A DNA stretch of 64,000 nt, from NCBI GenBank assembly GCA_028736075.1, contig CP117875.1:1364001-1428000 (forward strand). Direction: 5' to 3'. The first letter of the stretch is position 1, and each line of letters starts with the position of its first letter. Below the pieces are notes generated by a model. It searched no databases. It was not told the origin of the DNA and saw only the letters and a program-made list of their open reading frames with translations. This document shows, in pieces, positions 1-8,576 of this stretch. The stretch is from Chryseobacterium sp. KACC 21268 (GTDB lineage Bacteria; Bacteroidota; Bacteroidia; Flavobacteriales; Weeksellaceae). The position numbers were made by a program, and so were the translations under genes.

Positions 1-52
1 ATCCTTGCAGTACAACTACAGAAAGAGCAATTCCTAAAAGTATTTTCTTCAT
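1..52 (-). CDS. N-terminus of a secreted protein, cut by window edge
   Basis: Only the first 17 codons are inside the window. They read MKKILLGIALSVVVLQG: a basic start followed by a hydrophobic stretch, which is a Sec signal peptide or the beginning of a lipoprotein signal. No stop occurs before the edge. The family cannot be told from so short a piece. It is divergent from the S4-domain gene, and a good -7 box lies upstream at 95-102 on the same strand, which supports the start. Confidence 0.6.
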   Translation of the reverse strand, partial: MKKILLGIALSVVVLQG

Positions 53-94
53 TTTTTTTATTTAATCTTAAATTGCGATTAATTTTTAACGTGA

Positions 95-102
95 CAAAAG
101 TA
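95..102 (-). promoter_or_regulatory. Bacteroidota -7 box for the leftmost gene
   Basis: Read on the minus strand this is TACTTTTG, an exact match to the TAnnTTTG consensus of the Bacteroidota primary sigma factor. It lies 42 nt upstream of the ATG at 52. No convincing TTTG -33 box is seen at the expected distance. Confidence 0.45.
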
Positions 103-111
103 TAAAAAAAT

Positions 112-546
112 ATGAGAATAGATAAATATTTGTGGAGTGTAAGATTTTATAAGACAAGAACAATCGCTACAGAAGATATAAAAAAGAACAGAGTCATCAT
201 TGGCGAAAATCCAGTAAAAGCTTCCAAAGAAGTAAAAGCTGGCGATGTCATCAAGATCAGAAAGAACCAAATAGATTACAAAATAAAAGTTCTGGACATT
301 CCGAAAAGTAGAGTAGGAGCAAAGCTGGTTGCTTTATATGTTGTTGATATGACAGAAAAGGATCAATATGAAATCCTAAAGATGAGAAAAGAATCGCAAG
401 ATTACTACAGGCATAAAGGCATCGGAAGACCTACGAAAAAAGACCGAAGAGATATGGATGATTACGTAGACGATGGTGCTCCAAATGATACGGAAAATGA
501 CGATTGGGATACTTTTTTCAAAGAGATTGATGTTACCGAAGATTAG
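112..546 (+). CDS. S4-domain RNA-binding protein, Hsp15/HslR-like
   Basis: This is a 144-residue protein. It opens with MRIDKYLWSVRFYKTRT, the typical start of the S4 fold that binds structured RNA, and the S4 domain fills about residues 1-60. The remainder is charged, with a basic GRPTKKDRRD stretch near residue 103 and an acidic C-terminus. Hsp15-type proteins rescue stalled 50S subunits carrying peptidyl-tRNA; that exact role is inferred from the family. The 3' end overlaps convergent aroK by 4 bp, so both stop codons share this short stretch and no terminator separates them. Confidence 0.85.
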   Translation: MRIDKYLWSVRFYKTRTIATEDIKKNRVIIGENPVKASKEVKAGDVIKIRKNQIDYKIKVLDIPKSRVGAKLVALYVVDMTEKDQYEILKMRKESQDYYRHKGIGRPTKKDRRDMDDYVDDGAPNDTENDDWDTFFKEIDVTED

Positions 547-1058
547 ATTTCTAATAATTTTGTGATCTCTTCAGATACTTCTGCGGCATTTTTCGAATCG
601 GTATCTATTGTGAAGTGCGCTTTGGAATAGTAGAGATTTCGCTCGAAGAGATGCTTTGCAATGAACTCCGGGACATCAGAATCTTCCAGTTTTGCGATTA
701 GCGGTCGTGTGTTTTTTTGTAATAGGACGCGTTTAGTAAGAGTGTTCACAGATGCTCTTAGGAAAAAGCTTTTTGATTTTTCATTAATGATCTCCATGTT
801 TTCATAGTACACAGGTGTTCCGCCTCCAAGACTTAGGACAAGGTTTTCTTCAGTGGTCAAAATTTCTTCCAAAATCCGTTTTTCTTCTTTTCGAAAATAG
901 ATTTCGCCTCTCTTTTCGAAGATTTCGGGAATCGTTTGCTGATGTTCTTCAGAAATTTTCTGATCGAGGTCAATTAATTTAAAATTTATTTTTTGGCTCA
1001 AGTTTTTGGAAATGTGAGATTTACCACTGCCCATGTACCCTAAGAGAGAAATTATCAT
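543..1058 (-). CDS. aroK: Shikimate kinase
   Basis: The 171-residue protein phosphorylates shikimate at the 3-hydroxyl using ATP, the fifth step of chorismate and aromatic amino acid synthesis, in the cytosol. Visible motifs are the P-loop GYMGSGKS (about residues 7-14), the shikimate-binding DLDQKI stretch (about 31-36), the LGGGTP loop (about 77-82) and the lid arginine in NTRPLI (about 116). Length fits the family. The gene is convergent with the S4-domain gene and overlaps it by 4 bp. It begins upstream of the first tRNA-Lys promoter, with the two units back to back. Confidence 0.93.
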   Translation of the reverse strand: MIISLLGYMGSGKSHISKNLSQKINFKLIDLDQKISEEHQQTIPEIFEKRGEIYFRKEEKRILEEILTTEENLVLSLGGGTPVYYENMEIINEKSKSFFLRASVNTLTKRVLLQKNTRPLIAKLEDSDVPEFIAKHLFERNLYYSKAHFTIDTDSKNAAEVSEEITKLLEI

Positions 1059-1089
1059 AATTTTATTTTAAACAAAGTTCGAAAAAAAT

Positions 1090-1119
1090 TTTGAGATTTT
1101 AAAAAAACGCCTATCTTTG
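1090..1119 (+). promoter_or_regulatory. Promoter of the tRNA-Lys/tRNA-Leu unit
   Basis: A TTTG -33 box at 1090-1093 is followed after 18 nt by TATCTTTG at 1112-1119, an exact TAnnTTTG -7 box. It is about 46 nt upstream of the first tRNA-Lys and oriented toward it. Confidence 0.7.
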
Positions 1120-1165
1120 CACCACTTTAAAACGAAATAGTAATATTGAAATTTTAAATGTGGCC

Positions 1166-1238
1166 GACTCGGTAGCTCAGCTGGTAGAGCAATACACTTT
1201 TAATGTATGGGTCCTGGGTTCGAATCCCAGCCGGGTCA
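1166..1238 (+). tRNA. tRNA-Lys (anticodon TTT)
   Basis: A full cloverleaf can be drawn. The 7-bp acceptor is GACTCGG with CCGGGTC, the anticodon stem is ATACA/TGTAT around the loop CTTTTAA, and the T arm is CTGGG-TTCGAAT-CCCAG. The discriminator is A, and CCA is not encoded. The gene is identical in sequence to the second tRNA-Lys at 1456-1528, including several flanking bases. Confidence 0.97.
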
Positions 1239-1273
1239 CAAGCAAAAAGTCCGTAGCGATACGGTTTTTTTTT

Positions 1274-1356
1274 GCCTGCGTGGTGAAATTGGTAGACACG
1301 CCATCTTGAGGGGGTGGTTTCCTAAGGATGTGCTGGTTCGAGTCCAGTCGCAGGCA
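1274..1356 (+). tRNA. tRNA-Leu (anticodon GAG)
   Basis: This is an 83-nt class II tRNA with acceptor GCCTGCG/CGCAGGC, anticodon stem CCATC/GGTGG around TTGAGGG, a variable arm of about 12 nt, T arm CTGGT-TCGAGT-CCAG and discriminator A. The anticodon GAG reads CUC/CUU leucine codons. It lies 35 nt after the first tRNA-Lys and is probably co-transcribed with it. Confidence 0.95.
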
Positions 1357-1455
1357 CTGCAAAAATTAAGAATGAAAAATTGAAGAATTTATTTTCCGAT
1401 GTTTTTCAAAACCAAACAACAATTTTGATTAATAGCAATATTAATTAAAGTGGCC

Positions 1456-1528
1456 GACTCGGTAGCTCAGCTGGTAGAGCAATACACTTTTAATGTATGG
1501 GTCCTGGGTTCGAATCCCAGCCGGGTCA
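1456..1528 (+). tRNA. tRNA-Lys (anticodon TTT), second identical copy
   Basis: The sequence is identical to the tRNA-Lys at 1166-1238. The identity also covers the five bases before the tRNA and two bases after it (about 80 bp in all), which points to a recent duplication or gene conversion. It is followed by a strong intrinsic terminator. Confidence 0.97.
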
Positions 1529-1578
1529 CAATTTACGCAAGTAAATTTTTTTCATATTAATATTTTGTGATTTGGTGT

Positions 1579-1611
1579 AGGAACTTCTTGTATAAAGAAG
1601 TTCCTTTTTTT
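1579..1611 (+). terminator. Intrinsic terminator after the tRNA cluster
   Basis: The stem AGGAACTTCTT/AAGAAGTTCCT (11 bp, perfect, 5-nt loop) is followed by seven T. It ends the tRNA-Lys/Leu/Lys unit just before convergent panC. Confidence 0.9.
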
Positions 1612-1628
1612 ATGTCCAAATTTTAAAT

Positions 1629-2474
1629 TTAATCCAAATGAAGATTGTCAATCAATCTCACATTTCCAACATTCACTACAATGAAAGCCCGGAAATCATC
1701 ATCCGCCGAAAAGAAATCCACCTCTTTTAAGGTTGATTCTTCCGCAATCATAAAATATTCCAGATCCATATCTTCTTGCTCAAATATTTCTTCAACTCTT
1801 GTTTTGATTTCCGGTACAGAAATCACCTTAAACCACTCATTCACTCTTTTCAAAGTTTGGTAGATGAGCGCAGAAGTTTCCTTTTCGATTGCAGAAAGGC
1901 GCATATTTCTGGAACTCATCGCAAGGCCATTTTCTTCCCGATGGATTTTGACGCCGTGGATTTTAATATTCAAATCCAAGACTTCAACAAGTTTCTCGAT
2001 TATCTTGAGTTGCTGAAAGTCTTTTTCTCCAAAATAGGCATTGTCTGGCTGGACTTGTAAAAATAATTCTTGTACCACAGTTCCGACACCGTCAAAATGT
2101 CCTGGTCTGGCGGCGCCTTCCATTTCGTTTTCTATGCCTCCAAAATCATAGTGTTTTCTTTCCATTCCATTTGGATAGATATCTTCGACCCTTGGGACGT
2201 AAACTGCATCCACAAGTTTGGAAGTTTCTAATTTCTTGATGTCATCCTCCACAGTCCGAGGATATTTTTCCAGATCTTCCGGATTATTAAATTGTGTTGG
2301 ATTGACAAAGATTGACGAAACTACAATATCATTATCTCGTCGTGCTTCTTGATAAAGTGAAATGTGACCTGCGTGCAAAGCGCCCATTGTAGGAGCAAAT
2401 CCAATGGTTTGGTGTTGTTCTTTCTTTGATTTGATATATTCAGAAAAAGAATTCTTGTCGTAGAAGACCTGCAT
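1629..2474 (-). CDS. panC: Pantothenate synthetase
   Basis: The 281-residue enzyme condenses pantoate and beta-alanine with ATP to give pantothenate, the precursor of coenzyme A. Family motifs are clear: GFAPTMGALHAGHISL (about residues 25-40, HIGH-type adenylylation motif), FVNPTQFNNPEDLEKYPRT, YFGEKDFQQL (about 148) and AMSSRNMRLS (about 187). Length is normal. The gene is divergent from the GT5-domain gene across 300 bp, an arrangement I recall as common in Flavobacteriia. No other pan gene is in the window. Confidence 0.95.
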   Translation of the reverse strand: MQVFYDKNSFSEYIKSKKEQHQTIGFAPTMGALHAGHISLYQEARRDNDIVVSSIFVNPTQFNNPEDLEKYPRTVEDDIKKLETSKLVDAVYVPRVEDIYPNGMERKHYDFGGIENEMEGAARPGHFDGVGTVVQELFLQVQPDNAYFGEKDFQQLKIIEKLVEVLDLNIKIHGVKIHREENGLAMSSRNMRLSAIEKETSALIYQTLKRVNEWFKVISVPEIKTRVEEIFEQEDMDLEYFMIAEESTLKEVDFFSADDDFRAFIVVNVGNVRLIDNLHLD

Positions 2475-2774
2475 GTTTTATTATTTTATCAATCAAAGAT
2501 AATCGTTTTTACAAATTCTAATATAATAGAATGCTGAATAAACAGTCATTTCACCATAAAAGGCTGGAAATAATAATTCTAGAGAATTTTAACAATTTGA
2601 AAAAGAATAGATAAGTGATTTCTCGTACAAAAATTAACATTAATGATAAAGTAACTGGTTGATTTCTAATATGTTTTCCATTTGACTATTAATATTAACT
2701 AAAATAAATAATTTGATTTAATTTTTTGTAATTTTGCAAAATGAAGATTTTATACTTCATTTAAAGTAAATTTT
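2475..2774. other. 300-bp divergent intergenic region with promoter for the GT5 operon
   Basis: This AT-rich spacer separates panC from the GT5-domain gene. On the plus strand TAATTTTG at 2729-2736 is an exact -7 box; a TTTG at 2712-2715 is only 13 nt upstream, too close for a standard -33 box. Directly after it, 2741-2760 forms a small hairpin (ATGAAG...CTTCAT) that also contains a 7-codon open frame ending at 2764. I see no gene here. Confidence 0.5.
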
Positions 2775-3545
2775 ATGCCTAATCAAAAGATTTTATACGT
2801 TACTACAGAGATGTTTCCATACCAAGAAGACACTAATATGGGAAGTTTGGTACACAAAATGGCGCTGAAAATGCACGGAAGTGGTAACGATGTGAGGGTT
2901 TTTATGCCCAGATTCGGACAGATAAGTGAAAGAAAATTTCAACTTCACGAGGTAATCAGACTATCCGGGATGAACATTATTATTAATGATCTGGATCAGC
3001 CTTTGATTATTAAAGTTGCTTCTTTGCCAGGCGAGCGTCTGCAGGTTTATTTTATTGATAACGAAGAGTACTTCAAAAGAAAACAATATTATCACGATGA
3101 TGAAGGAAAAGCATTTGAGGATAATAACGAAAGAGCCATCTTCTTCGCAAGAGGCGTTATCGAGACCATCAAAAAATTAAATTGGGTACCTGACGTTATC
3201 CACCTGAATGGTTGGATGTCTTCATTAATTCCTATTTATCTGAAGACTTATTACAAAGACGATACTTATTTCAACGATACAAAGATTGTACTTTCAGTTT
3301 ACAACGAAGAGGACATCGAACTCAATAGCAACACAAAAGAAGTTTTGGCTTTTGATAATATTTCCGATCTGCAATCGTTAGATAATCCTAGCTTTCTCAA
3401 CTTTGTGAATGACAGTATGCAGTATGTAGATGTCATCGTCAAAGGCAATGAGTTTTTGGAGGAAAAGCTAGATGAGGCTTATGGAAAAGCAAATGCCGAA
3501 AAATCTGATTATTTGAATGCAGATTCTATAGCAACAGTTTATTAA
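2775..3545 (+). CDS. Stand-alone GT5 starch/glycogen-synthase catalytic domain protein
   Basis: The 256-residue protein matches the N-terminal Rossmann half of GT5 glycogen/starch synthases. It starts KILYVTTEMFPYQED and continues with DVRVFMPRFG (about 40) and PDVIHLNGWMSSLIPIYLK (about 134). The C-terminal GT-B half that binds the ADP-glucose donor is absent, since the usual family length is near 480. Flavobacteria commonly carry this short form. Catalytic activity is therefore doubtful, and a role in glycan metabolism beside glmS is only inferred. It is the first gene of an apparent operon with the DUF4270 lipoprotein (16 nt away) and glmS. Confidence 0.75.
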   Translation: MPNQKILYVTTEMFPYQEDTNMGSLVHKMALKMHGSGNDVRVFMPRFGQISERKFQLHEVIRLSGMNIIINDLDQPLIIKVASLPGERLQVYFIDNEEYFKRKQYYHDDEGKAFEDNNERAIFFARGVIETIKKLNWVPDVIHLNGWMSSLIPIYLKTYYKDDTYFNDTKIVLSVYNEEDIELNSNTKEVLAFDNISDLQSLDNPSFLNFVNDSMQYVDVIVKGNEFLEEKLDEAYGKANAEKSDYLNADSIATVY

Positions 3546-3561
3546 TTACTATTTTTTTAGA

Positions 3562-5142
3562 ATGATAAAAATAAAAAATTTAATGAAGATGATCCCGTTT
3601 TTGGTAATGGGAATGATGGTTTTGAACTCTTGTGAAGGAGAATTGGATGATCTGGGATCACAATTGGTAAATGGCAACGAGGCAAATGGCAATGAAACAG
3701 CTTACAGTCTTGTAGCATATAATATAAGTAACAAAGATACAATCCAAGCTGACGCATCAAAAATTGACAGTGTAAGATTAGGTGCTTTTAAAGAATCTGT
3801 TTTCGGAGGACAAAAGGTTTCCTATATTACCCAAGTCAGATTAGCTACCTATAATCCGGATTTTGGAAAAAACCCTGTCGTAGATTCTGTTGTTTTGACA
3901 ATGAAACCCAGATACGAGACGGCTACAGACTCTGTTAAAACTACAACCAACGAAGATTATATCTATCCGGACGGAGCAGTGGCAGCTAAGAAAGTTGTAA
4001 CCACTTATCCTGTAAGCAAGTATGGTAAAGCTAAAATAGACGGCAAAACGAAATTTACAATCAGAGTACATGAAGTTGATGATTTCTTAGGCGGGACGTC
4101 TGACAAGCTTTCTTCTAATAAGGTTGTTGCTTTGAATTCTAACGTAATTGGGTCCAAGGTGTTTGATGGTACTGTAAATTCTGTAGTGGTTACAAAAGAT
4201 TCAGATGCTTCAGAATTGTTAAACAGATCAGTTTCATTGCGAATGAAATTGGACAGTGCTTTTTTTCAAAACAAACTTATTGCTAAACAGGGAAATCAAG
4301 TGTTAAAGGATGTTGCTTCTTTTATCAGATATTTTAAAGGAATCAGTATTTCTGTTTTAGAGAACGATGGTTATTTGTTTTCAATGGCGCCTAATGACAC
4401 GGCAATCACTATTTATTATAAAAATGATGTGACCGCTACAGATGGGACAGTGACCCGTACCAAAGCAGAATTAGCTTTGAATTTAGGATCTGGAAATGTT
4501 CATTTGAGCCAAATAATCTATGACAGAGCAGGATCAGATTATAGTGGTGCAATTTCTGATAACAATGCGCCAAATGATATTTCTGGTGATGAGGTGATCT
4601 ACACTCAGGGGATGGGAGGTGCTAGTTTTGGGATTAGAATACCAGATAATACAGTAGCTCGCCTAAGAGAAATGTATAAAAATGAGAAAATTGGAATTGT
4701 ATCTGCGAAAATCAGACTCTATAATGACGAAACCAAATGGAATAATTCTTACAGAAAACCAAGTAGTTTCTTAGTTAGAGAAAGAGGAGCAACCAAAGAT
4801 TCTATAAGATTTCTTCCAGATATGACAGCTTTATCTTCTGCTGGTTACACTTTGATAAGAACTGCAAATCTTGGAACCAAGGACGCTTATTATGAAATTG
4901 GAATTACAAAGAGTCTAAAAGATATTGTTGAAGCAGAATCTGTAATTAGAGGATTTAGAGTTGATGTAGGTGGCTATTTGATAGATAATCAAGGAATTTT
5001 ATTAGGACAGAATTTTAATACAAGAGCATACAGCCCTTTCCGAGTTGTTCTTAAAGGAACAGGTCAACAAGGTATTATAGGTGATGCCATAAATAAGGAA
5101 TCCAAAGTAGCTCAGTTAAGAATAATATTTACAAAAAAATAA
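3562..5142 (+). CDS. DUF4270 family lipoprotein
   Basis: A 526-residue protein with a lipoprotein signal (hydrophobic PFLVMGMMVL followed by lipobox LNSC, Cys at about residue 24), so it should be anchored in the outer membrane. The body is beta-rich, with repeated DS[VI]-type strands such as VVDSVVLTMKPRYE and SLRMKLDSAFFQNKL, as in DUF4270 proteins. The biochemical role of the family is unknown to me. Its fixed place between the GT5-domain gene and glmS (16 nt before glmS) suggests a link with cell-envelope amino-sugar metabolism, which is inference. Confidence 0.8.
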   Translation: MIKIKNLMKMIPFLVMGMMVLNSCEGELDDLGSQLVNGNEANGNETAYSLVAYNISNKDTIQADASKIDSVRLGAFKESVFGGQKVSYITQVRLATYNPDFGKNPVVDSVVLTMKPRYETATDSVKTTTNEDYIYPDGAVAAKKVVTTYPVSKYGKAKIDGKTKFTIRVHEVDDFLGGTSDKLSSNKVVALNSNVIGSKVFDGTVNSVVVTKDSDASELLNRSVSLRMKLDSAFFQNKLIAKQGNQVLKDVASFIRYFKGISISVLENDGYLFSMAPNDTAITIYYKNDVTATDGTVTRTKAELALNLGSGNVHLSQIIYDRAGSDYSGAISDNNAPNDISGDEVIYTQGMGGASFGIRIPDNTVARLREMYKNEKIGIVSAKIRLYNDETKWNNSYRKPSSFLVRERGATKDSIRFLPDMTALSSAGYTLIRTANLGTKDAYYEIGITKSLKDIVEAESVIRGFRVDVGGYLIDNQGILLGQNFNTRAYSPFRVVLKGTGQQGIIGDAINKESKVAQLRIIFTKK

Positions 5143-5158
5143 AAACAAATAATAGTAT

Positions 5159-7012
5159 ATGTGTGGAATCGTAGGATATACAGGTTTTAGAGATGCTTAT
5201 GATATTGTGATCAATGGATTGCGTCGCTTGGAATATAGAGGATACGACAGTGCAGGAGTTGTTTTAGAAACCGATAATGGAGAATTTGAAGTCAAAAAAA
5301 CAAAAGGTAAAGTTGATGATCTTGTAGCAATTTCCAAAGCATTAAAAAGTACTTCTAAAATTGGGATGGGACACACCAGATGGGCAACTCACGGTATTCC
5401 TAGTGATAATAACTCTCATCCTCATGTTTCTAATAATGGAAAAATAGCACTTGTTCATAATGGTATCATAGAGAATTACGATACAATCAAAACAATGCTT
5501 ATCAATAAAGATTTTGATTTTAAATCTGAAACAGATACAGAAGTTCTAGTTAATCTTATCCAGTATTTTATGGACAAAGAGCCAACTTTGGAGTTTCCCG
5601 AAGCTGTTAGATACGCTTTGAATGAAGTGTATGGTGCCTATGCTGTTTCTGTAATGCACGAGGATTTTCCAGGACAACTGGTGGTTGCGAGACTTGGATC
5701 TCCTTTAGCTGTTGGAATTGGTGAAAACGAATTTTTTGTAGCATCTGATGCTTCTCCATTTGTTGAGTTTACAAAAGAAGCTGTATATCTTGAAGAAGGA
5801 CATATGGCTACGATATCACTGGAAACTGGAATCGATATCAGAACGATCAAAGAAAACACAAAAATAGAGCCTGCAATACAGGAGTTAAGACTTAATCTTG
5901 AGCAAATCGAAAAAGGAGGTTACGAGCATTTCATGTTAAAAGAAATATTCGAACAGCCAAAATCCATACTCGATACAATGAGAGGAAGATTGCTTGCAGA
6001 CGAAGGGATCATAAAAATGGCTGGAATCTGGGATCATTTGGAAAGATTAACAAATGCGGAGAGAATCATCATTATTGCTTGTGGAACGTCTTGGCACGCC
6101 GGACTTATTGGGGAGTATCTTATCGAAGAATTTGCCAGAGTACCGGTAGAAGTAGAATATGCTTCAGAGTTCAGATATAGAAATCCAATTATCAGTTCCA
6201 AAGATGTTGTTATCGCAATCTCTCAATCTGGAGAAACTGCGGATACGATGGCTGCTATTAAATTAGCTAAAGAAAAAGGAGCGTTCGTATTTGGTATTTG
6301 TAATGTTGTAGATTCTTCTATTGCAAGATACACAGATGCTGGGGCTTACACTCACGCTGGACCAGAGATTGGTGTAGCTTCTACAAAAGCCTTCACAGCT
6401 CAGCTTACCATATTGTCTCTTATTGCTATCAAATTAGGAAATCATAACGGTAATCTCGGAAAAGCAGATTTCATGAGATTGATTACAGAACTGGAAGCTA
6501 TTCCTAAAAAAGTAGAAGAGGTTCTGAATACTGTTGATGATGTTGTCAAAAATATTGCTAAAAAGTTTGCAAATGCTACCAACTTCTTATATTTAGGAAG
6601 AGGTTACAACTTCCCTGCTGCTTTGGAAGGAGCACTTAAACTTAAAGAGATTTCTTACATCCACGCAGAAGGTTATCCTGCAGCAGAGATGAAACATGGT
6701 CCAATTGCATTAATCGACGAGAATATGCCAATCGTTATCATTGCTCCAAAAATCGGACACTATGATAAGATTGTAAGTAATGTACAGGAAATCAAAGCGA
6801 GAAAGGGCAAAGTGATCGCAGTTATTAATAAAGGTGATGTGCAGGTAGCAGCTATGGCAGACTATATCATAGAAATCCCTGAAACGTCTGAGTGTTTCTC
6901 ACCAATCTTAGCATCAGTCCCTCTACAACTGCTTTCGTATTACATTGCAGTAGAAAGAGGTGCAAATGTGGATCAACCAAGAAACCTTGCAAAATCAGTA
7001 ACAGTAGAATAA
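5159..7012 (+). CDS. glmS: Glutamine-fructose-6-phosphate aminotransferase (isomerizing)
   Basis: The 617-residue enzyme makes glucosamine-6-phosphate from fructose-6-phosphate and glutamine, the entry to UDP-GlcNAc, peptidoglycan and LPS. The N-terminal class II glutaminase starts MCGIVGYTGFRDA with catalytic Cys2, and RWATHGIPSDNNSHPH is visible near residue 75. Two SIS domains follow, with CGTSWHAG (about 307), SQSGETADT (about 355) and the C-terminal LAKSVTVE signature ending. Length is typical. The leader between the DUF4270 gene and glmS is only 16 nt, so no ribozyme or riboswitch fits here. A weak hairpin at 7012-7030 (ATTTCAC/GTGAAAT) follows the stop. Confidence 0.97.
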   Translation: MCGIVGYTGFRDAYDIVINGLRRLEYRGYDSAGVVLETDNGEFEVKKTKGKVDDLVAISKALKSTSKIGMGHTRWATHGIPSDNNSHPHVSNNGKIALVHNGIIENYDTIKTMLINKDFDFKSETDTEVLVNLIQYFMDKEPTLEFPEAVRYALNEVYGAYAVSVMHEDFPGQLVVARLGSPLAVGIGENEFFVASDASPFVEFTKEAVYLEEGHMATISLETGIDIRTIKENTKIEPAIQELRLNLEQIEKGGYEHFMLKEIFEQPKSILDTMRGRLLADEGIIKMAGIWDHLERLTNAERIIIIACGTSWHAGLIGEYLIEEFARVPVEVEYASEFRYRNPIISSKDVVIAISQSGETADTMAAIKLAKEKGAFVFGICNVVDSSIARYTDAGAYTHAGPEIGVASTKAFTAQLTILSLIAIKLGNHNGNLGKADFMRLITELEAIPKKVEEVLNTVDDVVKNIAKKFANATNFLYLGRGYNFPAALEGALKLKEISYIHAEGYPAAEMKHGPIALIDENMPIVIIAPKIGHYDKIVSNVQEIKARKGKVIAVINKGDVQVAAMADYIIEIPETSECFSPILASVPLQLLSYYIAVERGANVDQPRNLAKSVTVE

Positions 7013-7118
7013 TTTCACGGTTTGTGAAATATTCTTTAACAATTTACGTTTTGAATAAAAATTGATAATTATTCATAAAAAAAATTATATATTTACCGCT
7101 TAATTTCTTTAAAATAGG

Positions 7119-8540
7119 ATGAAAAGGATATTACTAATATTATTATCAACGTCGGTTATTGTTTCTTGCTCCAAAGGTAGTAAGGGAAGTGCTGGTAAGC
7201 CCGGTCTTAAGGGAGAGCTTGTTCCGAGAGGATCATCAAAATCATTTGTTGCAGAACGCCCTTACGGTATGGTGTCCATACCAGGCGGGTCATTTGTAAT
7301 GGGTATGGCGGATCAGGACTTTGCAGCTACACCCGAAAAAGCAATGCCTAAAACTGTAACAGTATCTTCTTTTTTTATGGATGAATCTGAAATTACTAAT
7401 GCAGAGTACAGAGTATTCATCAATGCAGTTAGAGATTCTATCGCAAGAGGTCTATTAGCAGAGGCTGCTGGAGAAGGCGGCGGCGAAGAAGGTGGAAATG
7501 GAGGTTCCATTGGAGATTACGCTTATGCTGGTAAAAAGACAGGCGAAGAGGCTACACCTTATCAAAAATTCATGGAGTCTCAAGGTGGTAGAGATGGTTA
7601 CGACGATTCTAAAAAATTAGATTGGAAAGTTCCAATCAATTATAATACTTCTGCTTATCCAGACGAAAAATATGCTGAGGTTCTTGAATCTATGTATCTG
7701 CCTACAGAAAAAAGAATCAATAATGAGAGAATCATAGATTGGTCAAAGATCAAATATAATTATCAATGGGAAGATGTAATGTCTGCCGTAAAAGATAAAG
7801 ATAGAGGTGCTAACTATTTGAAAAAAGAGAGCATCGCAATATATCCGGATACAACTGTTTGGGTTAAGGATTTTAATTATGCGTATAACGAGCCTTTGTT
7901 CGATCAATATTTTTGGCACAATGCTTATAAAGAATATCCAGTTGTAGGTGTAACTTGGGATCAGGCAAGAGCGTTCTGTGATTTCAAAACAAAATTGAAA
8001 ACTGATTATAACAACAGTCAGAAGAAGAAAAAACAAAAAGCTATGAGATTCCGTCTTCCTACAGAAGCAGAGTGGGAATATGCTGCTAAAGGTGGAATCG
8101 AGAATGCTACTTACCCTTGGGGTGGTCCGTATTTGCAAGACGACAGAGGATGCTATTTGGCAAACTTCAAACCGAAAAGAGGTAGTTATATAGAAGACGA
8201 GAAAAAAGGAAACTACACTTATACAGCTCCTGTTAAGAAATTCCCTAAAAATGGTTTCGGTCTCTACGATATGGCTGGAAACGTTTCTGAGTGGACTGAG
8301 TCGCCGTACAGCAACTCAACTTACGAATTCTCCTCAACGTTGAATCCTTATTTATCTAATCAAGCTTATAGAGAAGTGAAGAAAACTGTGAGAGGTGGAT
8401 CTTGGAAAGACGTAGGATATCTACTAATGACTGGAAACAGAGATTGGGAAAGAAAAGATTCTGCAAGAAGTTATATCGGGTTCAGAACAATTCAGGATAT
8501 CCCATCCGGTGCTGGCAAATTTAAAAGAACAACTAAATAA
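7119..8540 (+). CDS. gldK: Type IX secretion/gliding lipoprotein GldK
   Basis: A 473-residue outer-membrane lipoprotein (LLSTSVIVSC lipobox, Cys about 17) with a formylglycine-generating-enzyme-like fold: GMVSIPGGSFVMG (about 50), FFMDESEITNAEYRVFI (about 86), VVGVTWDQARAFCDF (about 276), RLPTEAEWEYAAKGG (about 310), YDMAGNVSEWTESPY and VRGGSWKDV. GldK (PorK) forms, with GldN, the large periplasmic ring of the type IX secretion system. A Gly/Glu-rich insert (GEGGGEEGGNGGS, about 120-132) interrupts the fold. It is first of the gldKLMN operon; a weak promoter-like TATATTTA sits at 7088-7095. Confidence 0.95.
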   Translation: MKRILLILLSTSVIVSCSKGSKGSAGKPGLKGELVPRGSSKSFVAERPYGMVSIPGGSFVMGMADQDFAATPEKAMPKTVTVSSFFMDESEITNAEYRVFINAVRDSIARGLLAEAAGEGGGEEGGNGGSIGDYAYAGKKTGEEATPYQKFMESQGGRDGYDDSKKLDWKVPINYNTSAYPDEKYAEVLESMYLPTEKRINNERIIDWSKIKYNYQWEDVMSAVKDKDRGANYLKKESIAIYPDTTVWVKDFNYAYNEPLFDQYFWHNAYKEYPVVGVTWDQARAFCDFKTKLKTDYNNSQKKKKQKAMRFRLPTEAEWEYAAKGGIENATYPWGGPYLQDDRGCYLANFKPKRGSYIEDEKKGNYTYTAPVKKFPKNGFGLYDMAGNVSEWTESPYSNSTYEFSSTLNPYLSNQAYREVKKTVRGGSWKDVGYLLMTGNRDWERKDSARSYIGFRTIQDIPSGAGKFKRTTK

Positions 8541-8576
8541 TTAACTAACTATTACTAACTAAAAATTTAAAAGAAC

